DNA of 64,000 nt, taken from Pseudomonadota bacterium (GTDB lineage Bacteria; Pseudomonadota; Alphaproteobacteria; Azospirillales; Azospirillaceae). The stretch lies in assembly GCA_023411035.1 (NCBI GenBank), contig JAEYPE010000197.1, positions 1 through 64,000 of the forward strand, given 5' to 3'. Each line of letters opens with the position of its first letter. Positions within the stretch are counted from its first letter, which is position 1. The position numbers were made by a program, and so were the translations under genes. The notes under the pieces were generated by a model. It saw nothing but the letters and a program-made list of their open reading frames with translations, was not told the origin of the DNA and did not search any database. This document shows, in pieces, positions 44,362-54,905 of this stretch.

Positions 44362-45606
44362 ATGCCGGTCACCATCGACGACATCCACGCCGCCGCCGAA
44401 CGGCTGGCCGGGCGGATCAACCGCACCCCCTTCCTGCGGTCGGAAACCCTGTCGCAGATCACCGGCGCCGAGGTCTGGATGAAGCTGGAAAACCTCCAGT
44501 TCACCGCCTCCTTCAAGGAGCGCGGTGCGGCCAACCGCCTGCTGCGCCTGACGCCGGAGGAGCGGCGGGCCGGGGTGATCGCCATGTCCGCCGGCAACCA
44601 CGCCCAGGCCGTGGCCTACCATGCGAAGAAGCTGGGCATCGCGGCGACCATCGTGATGCCGCGCTTCACCCCCTTCGTGAAGGTGAAGCGCACCCGCGAC
44701 CACGGCGCCACCGTGATCCTGGAAGGCGATTCCCTGGCCGCGGCCGCGGCCTTCGCCCATGATCTCGCCAAGCGGGAGGGGTTGGTCTTCGTCCATCCCT
44801 ACGACGACGACGCGGTGATCGCCGGCCAGGGCACCGTCGTGCTGGAAATGCTGGCGGAGGTTCCGGATCTCGACACGCTCGCCATTCCCGTGGGCGGCGG
44901 CGGGTTGGCGGCGGGGGCCGCGGTGGCCGCCCGCGCGCTGCGGCCCGGCCTGGAGGTCGTGGGGGTGGAGGTGGAAACCTACCCCGCCGCGGCGCAGCGG
45001 CTGGCCGGGCAACCGGTCAAGGTCGGCGGCCCGACCGTGGCGGAAGGCATCGCCGTGCGCGACGTCGGCGACCGCCCCATCGACATCCTTAAGCAACACG
45101 GCTGCGACGTGGTTCTGGTGCCCGAAGCGTTGATCGAACGGGCCATCGCCATGCTGATCGAGGTGGAGAAGACCGTGGCCGAGGGCGCCGGGGCCGCCGG
45201 GCTGGCCGCCCTGCTCTTCCACCCCGAACGCTTCCGCGGCAAGCGGGTCGGCCTGATCGTGTCGGGCGGCAACATCGACACGCGCACGCTGGCCAACGTG
45301 CTGATGCGCGGCTTCGCCCGCGACGGGCGCCTGCTGAACCTGGAGATCGACGTGGCCGACCAGCCCGGCGCCTTGGCCCAGGTGACCCGCATCGTGGCGG
45401 AATGCGGCGGCAACATCATCGACGTTCAGCACCAGCGCCTGTTCGGCGCCTTCTCCGTCAAGTCCGCCGAGGTCGCCCTGCTGATCGAGGTGGAGGACGA
45501 CGGCCATGGCGAGCGCATCACCGAAGCCCTGCGTGGCGCCGGCCTGCCCGTCCGCAAGGCGCTGGTGGCGGAGGCGGTGCAGCCGCTGTCCGGCGCGCGG
45601 CCCTGA
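44362..45606 (+). CDS. threonine/serine ammonia-lyase-like PLP enzyme
   Basis: A 414-residue fold type II PLP enzyme. The Schiff-base Lys is K52 in FTASFKERGAANRL, the phosphate-side motif is SAGNHAQAVAYHAKKLG, and the glycine loop is VGGGGLAAGAAV. An ACT domain occupies residues about 335-405 (LLNLEIDVADQPGALAQV). Family members dehydrate threonine or serine, or other beta-hydroxy amino acids. Being in a catabolic operon with a ureohydrolase suggests that its natural substrate may be something other than threonine. It is the last gene of this operon. Confidence 0.88.
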   Translation: MPVTIDDIHAAAERLAGRINRTPFLRSETLSQITGAEVWMKLENLQFTASFKERGAANRLLRLTPEERRAGVIAMSAGNHAQAVAYHAKKLGIAATIVMPRFTPFVKVKRTRDHGATVILEGDSLAAAAAFAHDLAKREGLVFVHPYDDDAVIAGQGTVVLEMLAEVPDLDTLAIPVGGGGLAAGAAVAARALRPGLEVVGVEVETYPAAAQRLAGQPVKVGGPTVAEGIAVRDVGDRPIDILKQHGCDVVLVPEALIERAIAMLIEVEKTVAEGAGAAGLAALLFHPERFRGKRVGLIVSGGNIDTRTLANVLMRGFARDGRLLNLEIDVADQPGALAQVTRIVAECGGNIIDVQHQRLFGAFSVKSAEVALLIEVEDDGHGERITEALRGAGLPVRKALVAEAVQPLSGARP

Positions 45607-45628
45607 CCCGAGGCATCGCCCGCAGCGG

Positions 45629-45658
45629 AATCCCCTCCCCCAGAGGAGAGAGGGGATT
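45629..45658. terminator. inverted repeat between convergent operon end and aldehyde dehydrogenase gene
   Basis: AATCCCCTC (45629-45637) and GAGGGGATT (45650-45658) form 9-bp arms around a 12-nt loop, followed by TTCC on the plus strand. It lies between two convergent stop codons and is probably a bidirectional terminator. The CCCCAGAGG loop recalls the REP-like elements. Confidence 0.6.
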
Positions 45659-45678
45659 TCCACTGTAATTCCGGCCTC

Positions 45679-47118
45679 TTACGCCGCCGGTTCGCTGCCG
45701 TAAACGGACTTGCTCTCCAGGAACTCCTCGAAACCGGCCTCGCCCCATTCGCGCCCGATGCCGGACTGCTTGTAGCCGCCGAAGGGGGCGGCGAGGTCGA
45801 TGGAAGCGCCGTTCAGATGCACCATGCCGGTGCGCAGCCGCTTCGCCACCGCCCGCGCCTCCTCCACCGTGCCGGCGTAGACGTAACCGGACAGGCCGTA
45901 GAGGGAGTCGTTGGCGCTGCGGATCGCCTCCTCCAGATCCTCGTAGGGGCGGATGGTCAGGACCGGGCCGAAGATCTCCTCGCGCATGATGGTCATGCCG
46001 TCGGTGGCGCGGCTGAAGACGGTGGGCTTGGCGTAGAAGCCGCGCTCCAGCCCGTCCGGACGGCCCGGACCGCCGCACAGCAGGGTCGCGCCCTCCTCGA
46101 TGCCGGCCTGGATCAGGCGCTGCACCCGCTCGTACTGGCGTTGGTTGGCGATCGGCCCGACGCCGGTGCGGTCGGCGCGCGGGTCGCCGACCACCAGCCG
46201 GGCGCAGACCTGGGCGGCGATCTTCTCCGCCTCGTCCAGGCGGGAGGCCGGGACATACATGCGCGACGGCGCGTTGCAGCTCTGGCCGGTGTTGGACATC
46301 ATCGACCGCACGCCGTGGGTCACGGCCCTGGTCAGGTCGGCGCTCTCGCAGATGATGTTGGCGGACTTGCCGCCCAGTTCCAGCGACACGCGCTTGATGC
46401 TGTCGGCGGCGTTGTGGGTGACCGACGCGCCGGCGCGGGTGGAGCCGGTCAGCGACACCATGTCCACCAGCGGGTGCGAGGCCAGAATCGGGCCGACCAC
46501 GGCGCCGTCACCGAAGAACATGTTGAAGACGCCCGCCGGCACGCCGGCCTCGTGCAGGATTTCGGTGAAGAGCCAGGCCGAATAGGGCGCGAACTCGCTG
46601 GGCTTCAGCACCATCGTGCAGCCGGTGGCCAGCGCCGGGGCGACCTTGCAGGCGATCTGGTTGATCGGCCAGTTCCAGGGGGTGATCATGGCGCAGACGC
46701 CCACCGGCTCGCGCAGGATGCGGGTGGTGCCGCGGGTGCGCTCGAACGGATACTCGCGGGCGACCTCCAGGGCGGTCTTGAAATGGGCCAGCCCCATGAA
46801 GGCCTGAGCCGGCTTGGACAGCGCCGCCAGGGGCGCGCCCATCTCCTCCGTGATGGCGTCGGCCATATCGTCCATGCGCTTCTCGAACAGCGCGCAGACG
46901 GCAGCGAGCAGGTCCAGCCGTTCGCTCAGGGGCGTGCGGGAGAAGCCGTCGAAGGCGGCATGGGCCGCCGCCACCGCGCGCTGCGCGTCCTCAGGCCCGC
47001 CGAGCGCCACGGTGCCCGACACCTGCTCCGTCGCCGGGTTCAACACCTCCATCACGGAGGCGCCCGCCGCGGGTTCGGTCCAGGCGCCGCCGATGTAGAA
47101 GGATTGGCAGGTCTTCAT
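45679..47118 (-). CDS. NAD(P)-dependent aldehyde dehydrogenase
   Basis: A 479-residue aldehyde dehydrogenase that oxidises an aldehyde to its acid. The general-base Glu is in SLELGGKSANI and the nucleophile Cys in NTGQSCNAPSRM; the cofactor region TPWNWPINQIACKVAPAL and the late motif EEIFGPVLTIRPYEDLEEA are intact. The C-terminus reads FGGYKQSGIGREWGEAGFEEFL. It is convergent with the ureohydrolase operon and divergent from the peptide ABC operon. The aldehyde is unknown; it could serve either neighbour. Confidence 0.92.
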   Translation of the reverse strand: MKTCQSFYIGGAWTEPAAGASVMEVLNPATEQVSGTVALGGPEDAQRAVAAAHAAFDGFSRTPLSERLDLLAAVCALFEKRMDDMADAITEEMGAPLAALSKPAQAFMGLAHFKTALEVAREYPFERTRGTTRILREPVGVCAMITPWNWPINQIACKVAPALATGCTMVLKPSEFAPYSAWLFTEILHEAGVPAGVFNMFFGDGAVVGPILASHPLVDMVSLTGSTRAGASVTHNAADSIKRVSLELGGKSANIICESADLTRAVTHGVRSMMSNTGQSCNAPSRMYVPASRLDEAEKIAAQVCARLVVGDPRADRTGVGPIANQRQYERVQRLIQAGIEEGATLLCGGPGRPDGLERGFYAKPTVFSRATDGMTIMREEIFGPVLTIRPYEDLEEAIRSANDSLYGLSGYVYAGTVEEARAVAKRLRTGMVHLNGASIDLAAPFGGYKQSGIGREWGEAGFEEFLESKSVYGSEPAA

Positions 47119-47241
47119 CTCTAATCCCCTCGCTCTCTTGCCGTTGGCGTTTTTCGGGTGACTCGATCCTGCCCCGTCCGGAGCCGTTTGCCAAAAGCTT
47201 TCCCGCAGCAGGGGCCGGATAGGGCAGCAGACCGGACCATG

Positions 47242-47270
47242 TTGACAGACCTATGATTTCGCGGTCTGAT
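47242..47270. promoter_or_regulatory. candidate promoter/operator before the peptide ABC operon
   Basis: TTGACA (47242-47247) with TCTGAT 17 bp later (47265-47270) is a possible sigma-70 promoter for the rightward operon. The inverted repeat CAGACC (47246-47251) and GGTCTG (47263-47268) lies over the spacer and could be an operator. The -10 match is weak. Confidence 0.35.
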
Positions 47271-47406
47271 TGTTGAACACGAACGTCCTGCCGCCGCCTT
47301 GGCGGCAAGCCGAGTGATAAGAACCGGGCTGCGCGAACGGCGGCCCATGGGCGTGGGAGCCTGCTTCACGGGTACAACTGAAACGTACAGAACAGGGGGA
47401 CGAGGG

Positions 47407-49068
47407 ATGGCCTTGCGTGATCGGCATTTGCGTGATCGGCGTCTTGCGGATGTGCTGCGTTCCGGAATCCACAAGCCGCTCCTGCCGGCGGCGGCTGCCC
47501 TGGCCCTGCTGGCCGCCGTACCGGCGCCGTCGCAGGCCGCGACCCTGACGGTGGGCACCTCGGCGGAGCCGAGCGCGCTCGACCCGCATTACCACAACCT
47601 CGGCCCCAACACGCGCGCCCGCAAGCATGTCTTCGAGTCGCTGGTCAGCATGGACGCCAAGATGCGGCTCCAGCCCGAACTGGCGGAAAGCTGGCGCGCC
47701 GTCGATGAAACGACCTGGGAATTCAAGCTGCGCAAGGGCGTAAAGTTCCACGACGGCACGGAGTTCACCGCGCAGGACTTCATCTACACGGTCTGCCGCA
47801 TCCCGAACGTCGCGAACAGCCCCTCCTCCTTCACCGTCTACACCAAGGGCATCGCGGGCATCGAGGCGCCGGACCCGCACACCCTCCTCATCAAGACGGG
47901 CAAGCCCTACCCGCTGCTGCCGGTGGAGTTGTCCACCTTCGGCATCATCTCCGCCAAGGCGGCGGGCGGCGAGACGGTGACCTTCGACAAGGCCGGTTGC
48001 AAGGCCGACTCCTGGCCGACCACGCAGTCCTTCAACGACGGCTCGCTGATGATCGGCACCGGGCCGTTCAAGCACAAATCCTACACCAAGGGCGACCGGC
48101 AGATCCTGGAGCGCAACCCCGGCTATTGGGGTCCGCAGCCGGCCTGGGACACGGTGGTCTTCCGCCCGATCACCAGCGACGGGCCGCGCGTCGCCGCCCT
48201 GCTGGCGGGCGACGTTGACCTGATCGAATCGCCCCCGGTGCAGGACATCGAGCGGCTGAAATCCACCCCCAACGTGACGGTGGCCCAGGCCCAGTCGAAC
48301 CGCGTGATCTATCTGGCGCTGGGCGTTCAGGACACCCCGCCGACCATCACCGGCACCGACGGCAAGAACCCACTGAAGGACCCGCGCGTGCGCAAGGCGC
48401 TGTCGCTGGCGGTGGACCGCGACGCCATCGTGAAGCGCATCATGATGGGCGTGGCGGAACCGGCGAACCAGTATCTCCCCGCCGGCTTCTACGGCAACAA
48501 CCCGGAGATCACGGTCGCCACCGACGCCAACAAGGCGAAGCAGCTCCTGGCCGAAGCCGGCTACCCGAAGGGCTTCCAGCTCACGCTCGGCACGCCGAAC
48601 GACCGCTACATCAACGACGACAAGGTGGCCCAGGCTGTCGCCCAGATGTTCACCCGCATCGGCGTGCAGACCCAGGTGGACGCGACCACCGCCAACGTCT
48701 TCTTCTCCAAGCGCAACAAGCAGGAATACAGCGTCTTCCTGGCCGGCTGGGGAGCGGATTCGGGCGAGATGTCCTCGCCGCTGAAGGCGCTGATCGCCAC
48801 CCCGATCAAGGAGAAGGGCTACGGCACCACCAACTACACCAGCTATTCCGACCCGGAGCTGGACGGGATGCTGGACACGGCGCTGGCGACGGTGGACGAC
48901 GCGAAGCGGGAGAAGCTGCTCCAGGCCGCGGTGAAGCGGGCGATGGACGCCGACATCATCATCCCCCTGCATTACGAGGTGACGGTCTGGGCGATGAAGA
49001 AGGGGCTGAGCTACGAGCCGCGCGCCGACCAATACACGCTGGCGCAGAAGGTGGCCCCCGCGAAGTGA
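47407..49068 (+). CDS. peptide ABC transporter substrate-binding protein (family 5)
   Basis: A 553-residue periplasmic binding protein of the DppA/OppA class. The signal peptide is LLPAAAALALLAAVPAPSQA, preceded by a long basic N-terminus that contains a small duplication (LRDRHLRDRR). Family signatures include LRKGVKFHDGTEFTAQDF, IGTGPFKHKSY and DPRVRKALSLAVDRDAIV. AGGGGGACGAGGG precedes the ATG. The ligand is probably a peptide or peptide-like molecule. It heads the operon running to the ArgE-like gene. Confidence 0.92.
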   Translation: MALRDRHLRDRRLADVLRSGIHKPLLPAAAALALLAAVPAPSQAATLTVGTSAEPSALDPHYHNLGPNTRARKHVFESLVSMDAKMRLQPELAESWRAVDETTWEFKLRKGVKFHDGTEFTAQDFIYTVCRIPNVANSPSSFTVYTKGIAGIEAPDPHTLLIKTGKPYPLLPVELSTFGIISAKAAGGETVTFDKAGCKADSWPTTQSFNDGSLMIGTGPFKHKSYTKGDRQILERNPGYWGPQPAWDTVVFRPITSDGPRVAALLAGDVDLIESPPVQDIERLKSTPNVTVAQAQSNRVIYLALGVQDTPPTITGTDGKNPLKDPRVRKALSLAVDRDAIVKRIMMGVAEPANQYLPAGFYGNNPEITVATDANKAKQLLAEAGYPKGFQLTLGTPNDRYINDDKVAQAVAQMFTRIGVQTQVDATTANVFFSKRNKQEYSVFLAGWGADSGEMSSPLKALIATPIKEKGYGTTNYTSYSDPELDGMLDTALATVDDAKREKLLQAAVKRAMDADIIIPLHYEVTVWAMKKGLSYEPRADQYTLAQKVAPAK

Positions 49069-49112
49069 GCGTGGGTTGGGTGAGACCCTCTTCCCCTCTC
49101 CCCTCCGCTCAC

Positions 49113-49176
49113 GCGCAAACTTCGTTTGCGCTGACGCGACAGGCGGACCTTCGGTCCGCCGAAAGCGGGGAGGGGG
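49113..49176 (+). repeat. double hairpin element between binding protein and permease genes
   Basis: GCGCAAAC-TTC-GTTTGCGC (49113-49131) and GGCGGACC-TTC-GGTCCGCC (49142-49160) are perfect 8-bp stem-loops. They sit inside a larger CCCTCTCCCCTCCGCT (from about 49094) / AGCGGGGAGGGGG (to 49176) pairing. They fill the intercistronic gap between the binding protein and first permease and probably stabilise the upstream mRNA. Confidence 0.8.
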
Positions 49177-49196
49177 TTGGATATTAGCGGAGCGCC

Positions 49197-50174
49197 ATGC
49201 TTGTCTTCATCCTCCGGCGGCTGGCGCAGAGCGCGGTCGTCGTGATGGCGATGTCGGTGCTGGTCTTCGCCGGCATCTTCGCCATCGGAAACCCCATCGA
49301 CGTGCTCATCAGCCCCGAGGCCGACGAGTTCGAACGCGCCGCCGCCATCGCGCGCCTCGGCCTCGACCGGCCCATGCACGAACAGTTCATGCGCTTCGTG
49401 GAAAGCGCGGTCGGCGGCGACCTCGGCACCAGCTTCGTGCATGGGGTGCCGGCGCTCGGCCTCGTGCTCCAGCGCTTTCCGGCGACGCTGGAACTGGCGG
49501 TCTGCGCCATGCTGGTGGCGGTGGTGCTGGGCATTCCGCTGGGGCTGTGGGCCGGGCTGAAGCCGGAGTCCATGGCCGGGCGGGTTATCATGACCGGCTC
49601 CATCCTGGGCTTCTCGCTGCCCACCTTCTGGGTCGGGATGATGCTCATCATGGCCTTCGCGGTGACGCTGGGCTGGCTGCCGGCGGGTGGGCGCGGCGAG
49701 ACGGCGAGCCTGTTCGGCGTGCAATGGAGCTTCCTCACCGCGGACGGGCTGGCGCACCTGATCCTGCCCGCCGTCAATCTGGCCCTGTTCAAGCTGTCGC
49801 TGGTCATCCGGCTGGCCCGCGCCGGCACGCGGGAGGTCGCCTTGCAGGACTATGTGAAGTTCGCCCGCGCCAAGGGGCTGGCGCCCTCGCGGGTGGTCGG
49901 GGTGCACATCCTGAAGAACATCATGATCCCGGTGGTGACCGTGCTGGGGCTGGAGCTTGGCAGCGTCATCGCCTTCTCGGTGGTCACGGAGACGGTCTTC
50001 GCCTGGCCGGGGATGGGCAAGCTGCTGATCGACAGCATCCTCCAACTCGACCGGCCCGTGGTGATCGCCTACCTGCTGGTGACGGTGCTGCTGTTCGTGG
50101 TCATCAACCTGATCGTCGATCTGGTCTATTCGCTGCTCGACCCGCGCATCCGGCTGGGAGGGGGGCGGGCATGA
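49197..50174 (+). CDS. peptide ABC transporter permease, DppB-like
   Basis: A 325-residue permease with about six helices, of the DppB/OppB class. The typical N-terminus FILRRLAQSAVVVMAMSVLV and the EAA-type loop (YVKFARAKGLAPSRVVGVHI) are present, as is WPGMGKLLIDSILQLDRPVV. It overlaps the next permease by 4 bp. It forms the channel with the DppC-like subunit. Confidence 0.93.
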   Translation: MLVFILRRLAQSAVVVMAMSVLVFAGIFAIGNPIDVLISPEADEFERAAAIARLGLDRPMHEQFMRFVESAVGGDLGTSFVHGVPALGLVLQRFPATLELAVCAMLVAVVLGIPLGLWAGLKPESMAGRVIMTGSILGFSLPTFWVGMMLIMAFAVTLGWLPAGGRGETASLFGVQWSFLTADGLAHLILPAVNLALFKLSLVIRLARAGTREVALQDYVKFARAKGLAPSRVVGVHILKNIMIPVVTVLGLELGSVIAFSVVTETVFAWPGMGKLLIDSILQLDRPVVIAYLLVTVLLFVVINLIVDLVYSLLDPRIRLGGGRA

Positions 50175-51073
50175 GCACGGCCACCATGAAGGCTCCGGCG
50201 GTGGAGACGCCCCTCCTGCGGCTGGCGCGGGAGTTCGCGCGGTCGCGCACGGCGCTGGCCGGGCTGGCGGTGCTGGCGCTGATCGTCCTGGCCGCCTTGT
50301 TCGCCCGCTGGGTGGTGCCGCAGGACCCCTACGACCTCGCCCAACTGGACATTCTGGATGGCATGATGGCGCCGGGCTCGCTGGGGGGCGGGGGCTGGAC
50401 CTATTGGCTGGGCACCGACGACCAGGGGCGCGACATGCTGTCGGCCATCGTCTTCGGCCTGCGCACCAGTCTGCTGGTCGGAGTGCTCGCCACGCTGATC
50501 GCGCTGGCGGCGGGGGTGGCGGTGGGGCTGCTGGCGGCCTATGCGGGGGACCGGGTGGACGGGCTGGTGATGCGGTTGGTGGACATCCAGCTTTCCTTTC
50601 CGGCCATCCTGATCGCGCTGATCCTGCTGGCCCTGCTGGGCAAGGGGGTGGACAAGGTCATCGTCGCCCTGGCCGCCGTGCAGTGGGCCTATTACGCCCG
50701 CACCATCCGCGGCTCCGCCCTGGTGGAGCGGCGCAAGGAGTACATCGAGGCCGCGCAGTGCCTCGCCCTTCCCCACCGGCGGATCATGATGCGCCACCTG
50801 CTGCCCAACTGCCTGCCGCCGCTGATCGTGGTGGCGACGGTGCAGGTTGCCCACGCCATCGCGCTGGAGGCGACGTTGAGCTTCCTCGGCGTCGGCGTGC
50901 CGGTGACGCAGCCATCCCTGGGGATGCTGATCGCGTCGGGCTACCAGTACATGCTGTCGGGCGATTACTGGGTCAGCCTGTTTCCCGGTCTGGCGCTGCT
51001 GGTCACCATCGTGGCGATCAATCTGGTGGGGGACCGGCTGCGCGACGTCCTCAACCCGCGCCTGAACCATTGA
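50171..51073 (+). CDS. peptide ABC transporter permease, DppC-like
   Basis: A 300-residue permease of the DppC/OppC class. The segment WLGTDDQGRDMLSAIVFGLR before the main membrane helices and the EAA loop YIEAAQCLALPHRRIMMRHL are diagnostic. ATG overlaps the dppB-like stop codon. The ATPase genes follow after 14 bp. Confidence 0.93.
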   Translation: MSTATMKAPAVETPLLRLAREFARSRTALAGLAVLALIVLAALFARWVVPQDPYDLAQLDILDGMMAPGSLGGGGWTYWLGTDDQGRDMLSAIVFGLRTSLLVGVLATLIALAAGVAVGLLAAYAGDRVDGLVMRLVDIQLSFPAILIALILLALLGKGVDKVIVALAAVQWAYYARTIRGSALVERRKEYIEAAQCLALPHRRIMMRHLLPNCLPPLIVVATVQVAHAIALEATLSFLGVGVPVTQPSLGMLIASGYQYMLSGDYWVSLFPGLALLVTIVAINLVGDRLRDVLNPRLNH

Positions 51074-51087
51074 GGAGGGGCGATGCG

Positions 51088-52073
51088 ATGACCGAACCCC
51101 TGCTGCGTGTGGACGGGCTGAAAACGCATTTCCTCACCCGCGCCGGTGTCGTGAAGGCGGTGGACGGGGTCAGCCTGCGGCTCGCCCGCGGGGAAATCCT
51201 GGGGCTGGTGGGCGAATCCGGCTCCGGCAAGTCGGTGACCGGGCAATCCATCCTCGGCCTCGTCGATCCGCCGGGGCGGGTGGTCGGCGGGCGGGTGCTG
51301 TTCAACGGGGAGGATCTGGTGACCGCCGGAGAGAGGCGGCTGCGCGCCATCCGCGGTCGGCGCATCGCCATGATCTTCCAGGACCCGATGATGACCTTGA
51401 ACCCGGTGCTGAGCATCGGCACCCAGATGGTGGAGGCCGTGCAGGCCCATGAGAAGGTCAGCCGGGCCGAGGCGTGGGAGCGCTCGCGCCGGGCGCTGGC
51501 CCGCGTCGGCATCGCCTCCCCCGACGAGCGGCTGGCCGCCTACCCGCACCAGTTCTCCGGCGGGATGCGCCAGCGCGTGGCCATCGCCATCGCGCTCCTG
51601 CACTCCCCGGACCTGATCATCGCCGACGAGCCGACAACCGCCCTGGACGTCACCATCCAGGCCCAGATCCTGTTCGAGGTGCAGAAGCTCTGCCGCGAGA
51701 CGGGGACCGCGCTGATCTGGGTGACCCACGACCTCGCCGTCGTCTCGGCGCTGGCCGACCGGGTGGCGGTGATGTATGCGGGCCGGGTGGTGGAGACCGG
51801 GACGGTGGCGGAGATCATTGGCAGCCCGCGCCACCCCTACACCCGCGGCCTGCTGGAGTCGGTGCCCAGCCGCAACCGGCGCGGCGTGCCGCTGCGCTCC
51901 ATCCCCGGCATGACGCCCTCGATCCTCGACCTGCCGGAGGGTTGCGCCTTCCGCCCGCGCTGCGACCGGCCCACCGATGCCTGCGCCGCCATGCCCGAGT
52001 TGGCGGGAGATCGGGAGGACCGGGCCTGGCGCTGTTGGAACCCCTTCGCGGCGGAAGCCCGGGGAGACGCCGC

Positions 52074-52077
<4 letters not shown>
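51088..52077 (+). CDS. peptide ABC transporter ATP-binding protein, DppD-like
   Basis: A 329-residue ATPase with Walker A GESGSGKSVT, signature FSGGMRQRVAIAIAL, Walker B LIIADEPTTALDVT and switch His in WVTHDLAVVS. The C-terminal oligopeptide domain has the four-Cys pattern starting GCAFRPRCDRPTDAC, a feature of DppD/OppD proteins. Its last bases overlap the next ATPase gene (ATGA). Confidence 0.94.
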
Positions 52078-53080
<1,003 letters not shown>

Positions 53081-53081
<1 letters not shown>

Positions 53082-54274
53082 TGCCCGCATCCGATCCCGC
53101 CGGCCCTTCCGCGTGCAGCCCGCGCACGCTGGAGCTGCTGCGCGACCTGATCGCCTTCGACACGACCAGCCGCAATTCCAACCTCGACCTGATCCACTAC
53201 ATCCGCGACCATCTGGCGGAGCTGGGAGTGCCCAGCACGCTGGTGTTCAACGAGGACCGGACCAAGGCCAACCTCTACGCCACCATCGGCCCGGCGGACC
53301 GCGGCGGCGTCTGCCTGTCCGGCCACACCGACGTGGTGCCGGTGGACGACCAGGACTGGTCCAGCGACCCCTTCACCCTGACGGAGCGCGACGGCAAGCT
53401 CTACGGGCGCGGCACGGCGGACATGAAGGGCTTCGTCGCGGCGGCGCTGGCCATGGCGCCGGACTTCCTGGCCGCCAACCTGACCACGCCGATCCACTAC
53501 GCTTTCTCCTATGACGAGGAACTGGGCTGCCTCGGCGTGCCCGGCCTGCTGCACAAGCTCGCCGGCATGGCGGTCAAGCCGCGCCTGTGCGTCGTCGGCG
53601 AGCCGACGCGGATGCGGGTGATCGTCGGCCACAAGGGCAAGGTGGCGATGCGCTGCCGCGTCCACGGCCACGCCTGCCATTCCTCGCTGGCCCCGCAGGG
53701 GGTGAACGCGGTGGAATACGCGGCGGAGCTGGTGTCCTTCCTGCGCGGCATGGGCCGCCGCTTCACCGAGCAGGGGCCGTTCGATCACGATTACGACGTG
53801 CCCTACAGCACGGTGCACACCGGGGTGATGGAGGGCGGCACGGCCCGCAACATCGTCCCCTCCGACGCCTCCTTCGAGTTCGAGATCCGGCATCTGGCCG
53901 ACCATCCCGTCGCCCCGATGCTGAAGGAACTGCGCGACTTCGCCAAGACGCTGGAACCGGAGATGCGCGCCGTCCGTCCGGATGCCGGATTCTCCTGGGA
54001 AACGCTGTCGGACAGCCCGGCGCTGGACACCCCGCCGGAATCGGCGGAGGTGACGCTGGTCAAGAACCTCGCGGAGCAGAACGGCCACGGCAAGGTGGCC
54101 TTCGGCACGGAGGGCGCGCTGTTCACCAGCATTGCCGGCATCCCCGCCGTGGTCTGCGGCCCCGGCGACATCGAGCAGGCCCACAAGCCCGACGAGTATG
54201 TGGAACTGAGCGAACTCGCCCGCGCCGAACGCTTCCTGACCCGGCTGAAGGACGCGGCACGGGTGGGGATTTGA
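53081..54274 (+). CDS. argE: acetylornithine deacetylase-like M20 metallohydrolase
   Basis: A 397-residue M20-family zinc enzyme, most like ArgE, which removes the acetyl group of N-acetylornithine. Metal-binding and catalytic motifs are SGHTDVVPVDD, GRGTADMKGFVAAAL, YDEELGCLG and VVGEPTRMRV, with the dimerisation-domain His in HGHACHSSLAP. It overlaps the DppF stop by one base and closes a peptide-uptake operon, so its real job may be hydrolysis of an imported N-acyl amino acid or dipeptide rather than arginine synthesis. The symbol is by similarity only. Confidence 0.85.
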
Positions 54275-54281
54275 CGCAAAA

Positions 54282-54307
54282 GGGCCGGAGCATCGCCGCT
54301 CCGGCCC
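54282..54307 (-). terminator. hairpin with T-run on minus strand
   Basis: GGGCCGGAGC and GCTCCGGCCC are perfect 10-bp arms around ATCGCC. On the minus strand the stem is followed by TTTTGCG, so it should end the small gene at 54.3-54.6 kb; it may also stop the convergent ABC operon. Confidence 0.75.
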
Positions 54308-54343
54308 CCTGAAAGCATCCCTCGGACCGTTGCGCTTCGCCGG

Positions 54344-54601
54344 TCAGTGGACCTCCACGCTGACGATGGCCGGCAGGGTGCGCAGGAAATCCGCACCCGT
54401 GTCGGTCGCCTCGACGACGAGGTGACCGCAGCGGTCGTGCCCGCGCAGGCGGGCTTCCGCGCCCATGCCGGCGGTGCGAAGCACCTCCGACAGGTCGGAC
54501 ACCGCGGTGCGGACCCAGGCCCGATGCTCGGCCATGCTTTTGTACGCTGTTGCTTCCGACTGATTCAGAGTGACCGTGAAGGTGTGCAGCTCGATGGTCA
54601 T
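54344..54601 (-). CDS. small hypothetical protein
   Basis: An 85-residue soluble protein from ATG 54601, with GGAG 6 nt upstream. It has a beta-alpha-beta look (TIELHTFTVTLNQ, helix AYKSMAEHRAWVRTAVSDL, strand GHLVVEATD), with one Cys in GHDRCGHLV. No family recognised. It is followed by its own terminator and sits beside the 166-bp inverted-repeat element. Confidence 0.55.
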   Translation of the reverse strand: MTIELHTFTVTLNQSEATAYKSMAEHRAWVRTAVSDLSEVLRTAGMGAEARLRGHDRCGHLVVEATDTGADFLRTLPAIVSVEVH

Positions 54602-54905
54602 AAGAGCTCCGGATTGAACCGATTGTTCTGGGGAAAGCTCAGATTTTGACGCTGTTCGAGCATCCGCTCCGCCCCAACCGGACGGCGTATCGAGAACAAG
54701 GCTGGAAAGGGACGTGCGGACACTTGCCGGTTGGCGGATGAAGTCGGGGATCAGCCGATCGGCGAAAAGGGTCCCTTTCGATTTGGGGAGCAAACAAACA
54801 GCAGTGTAACCGAACAGCTGCCCCCGCGCTTGTGATATCGTGGGAACGCTGCCCTGCGCGTGGCGCGTTCACGGGCGAAAAAGGGGTAGCCCGGCACGGC
54901 CACTC
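54602..54905. other. intergenic stretch without recognised gene
   Basis: About 300 bp between the small gene and the inverted-repeat element. Frames that cross it lack ribosome binding sites and family signatures. The region is somewhat AT-richer in its first part (around 54600-54660 and 54780-54840) and probably contains the promoter of the small minus-strand gene. Nothing else is supported. Confidence 0.4.
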
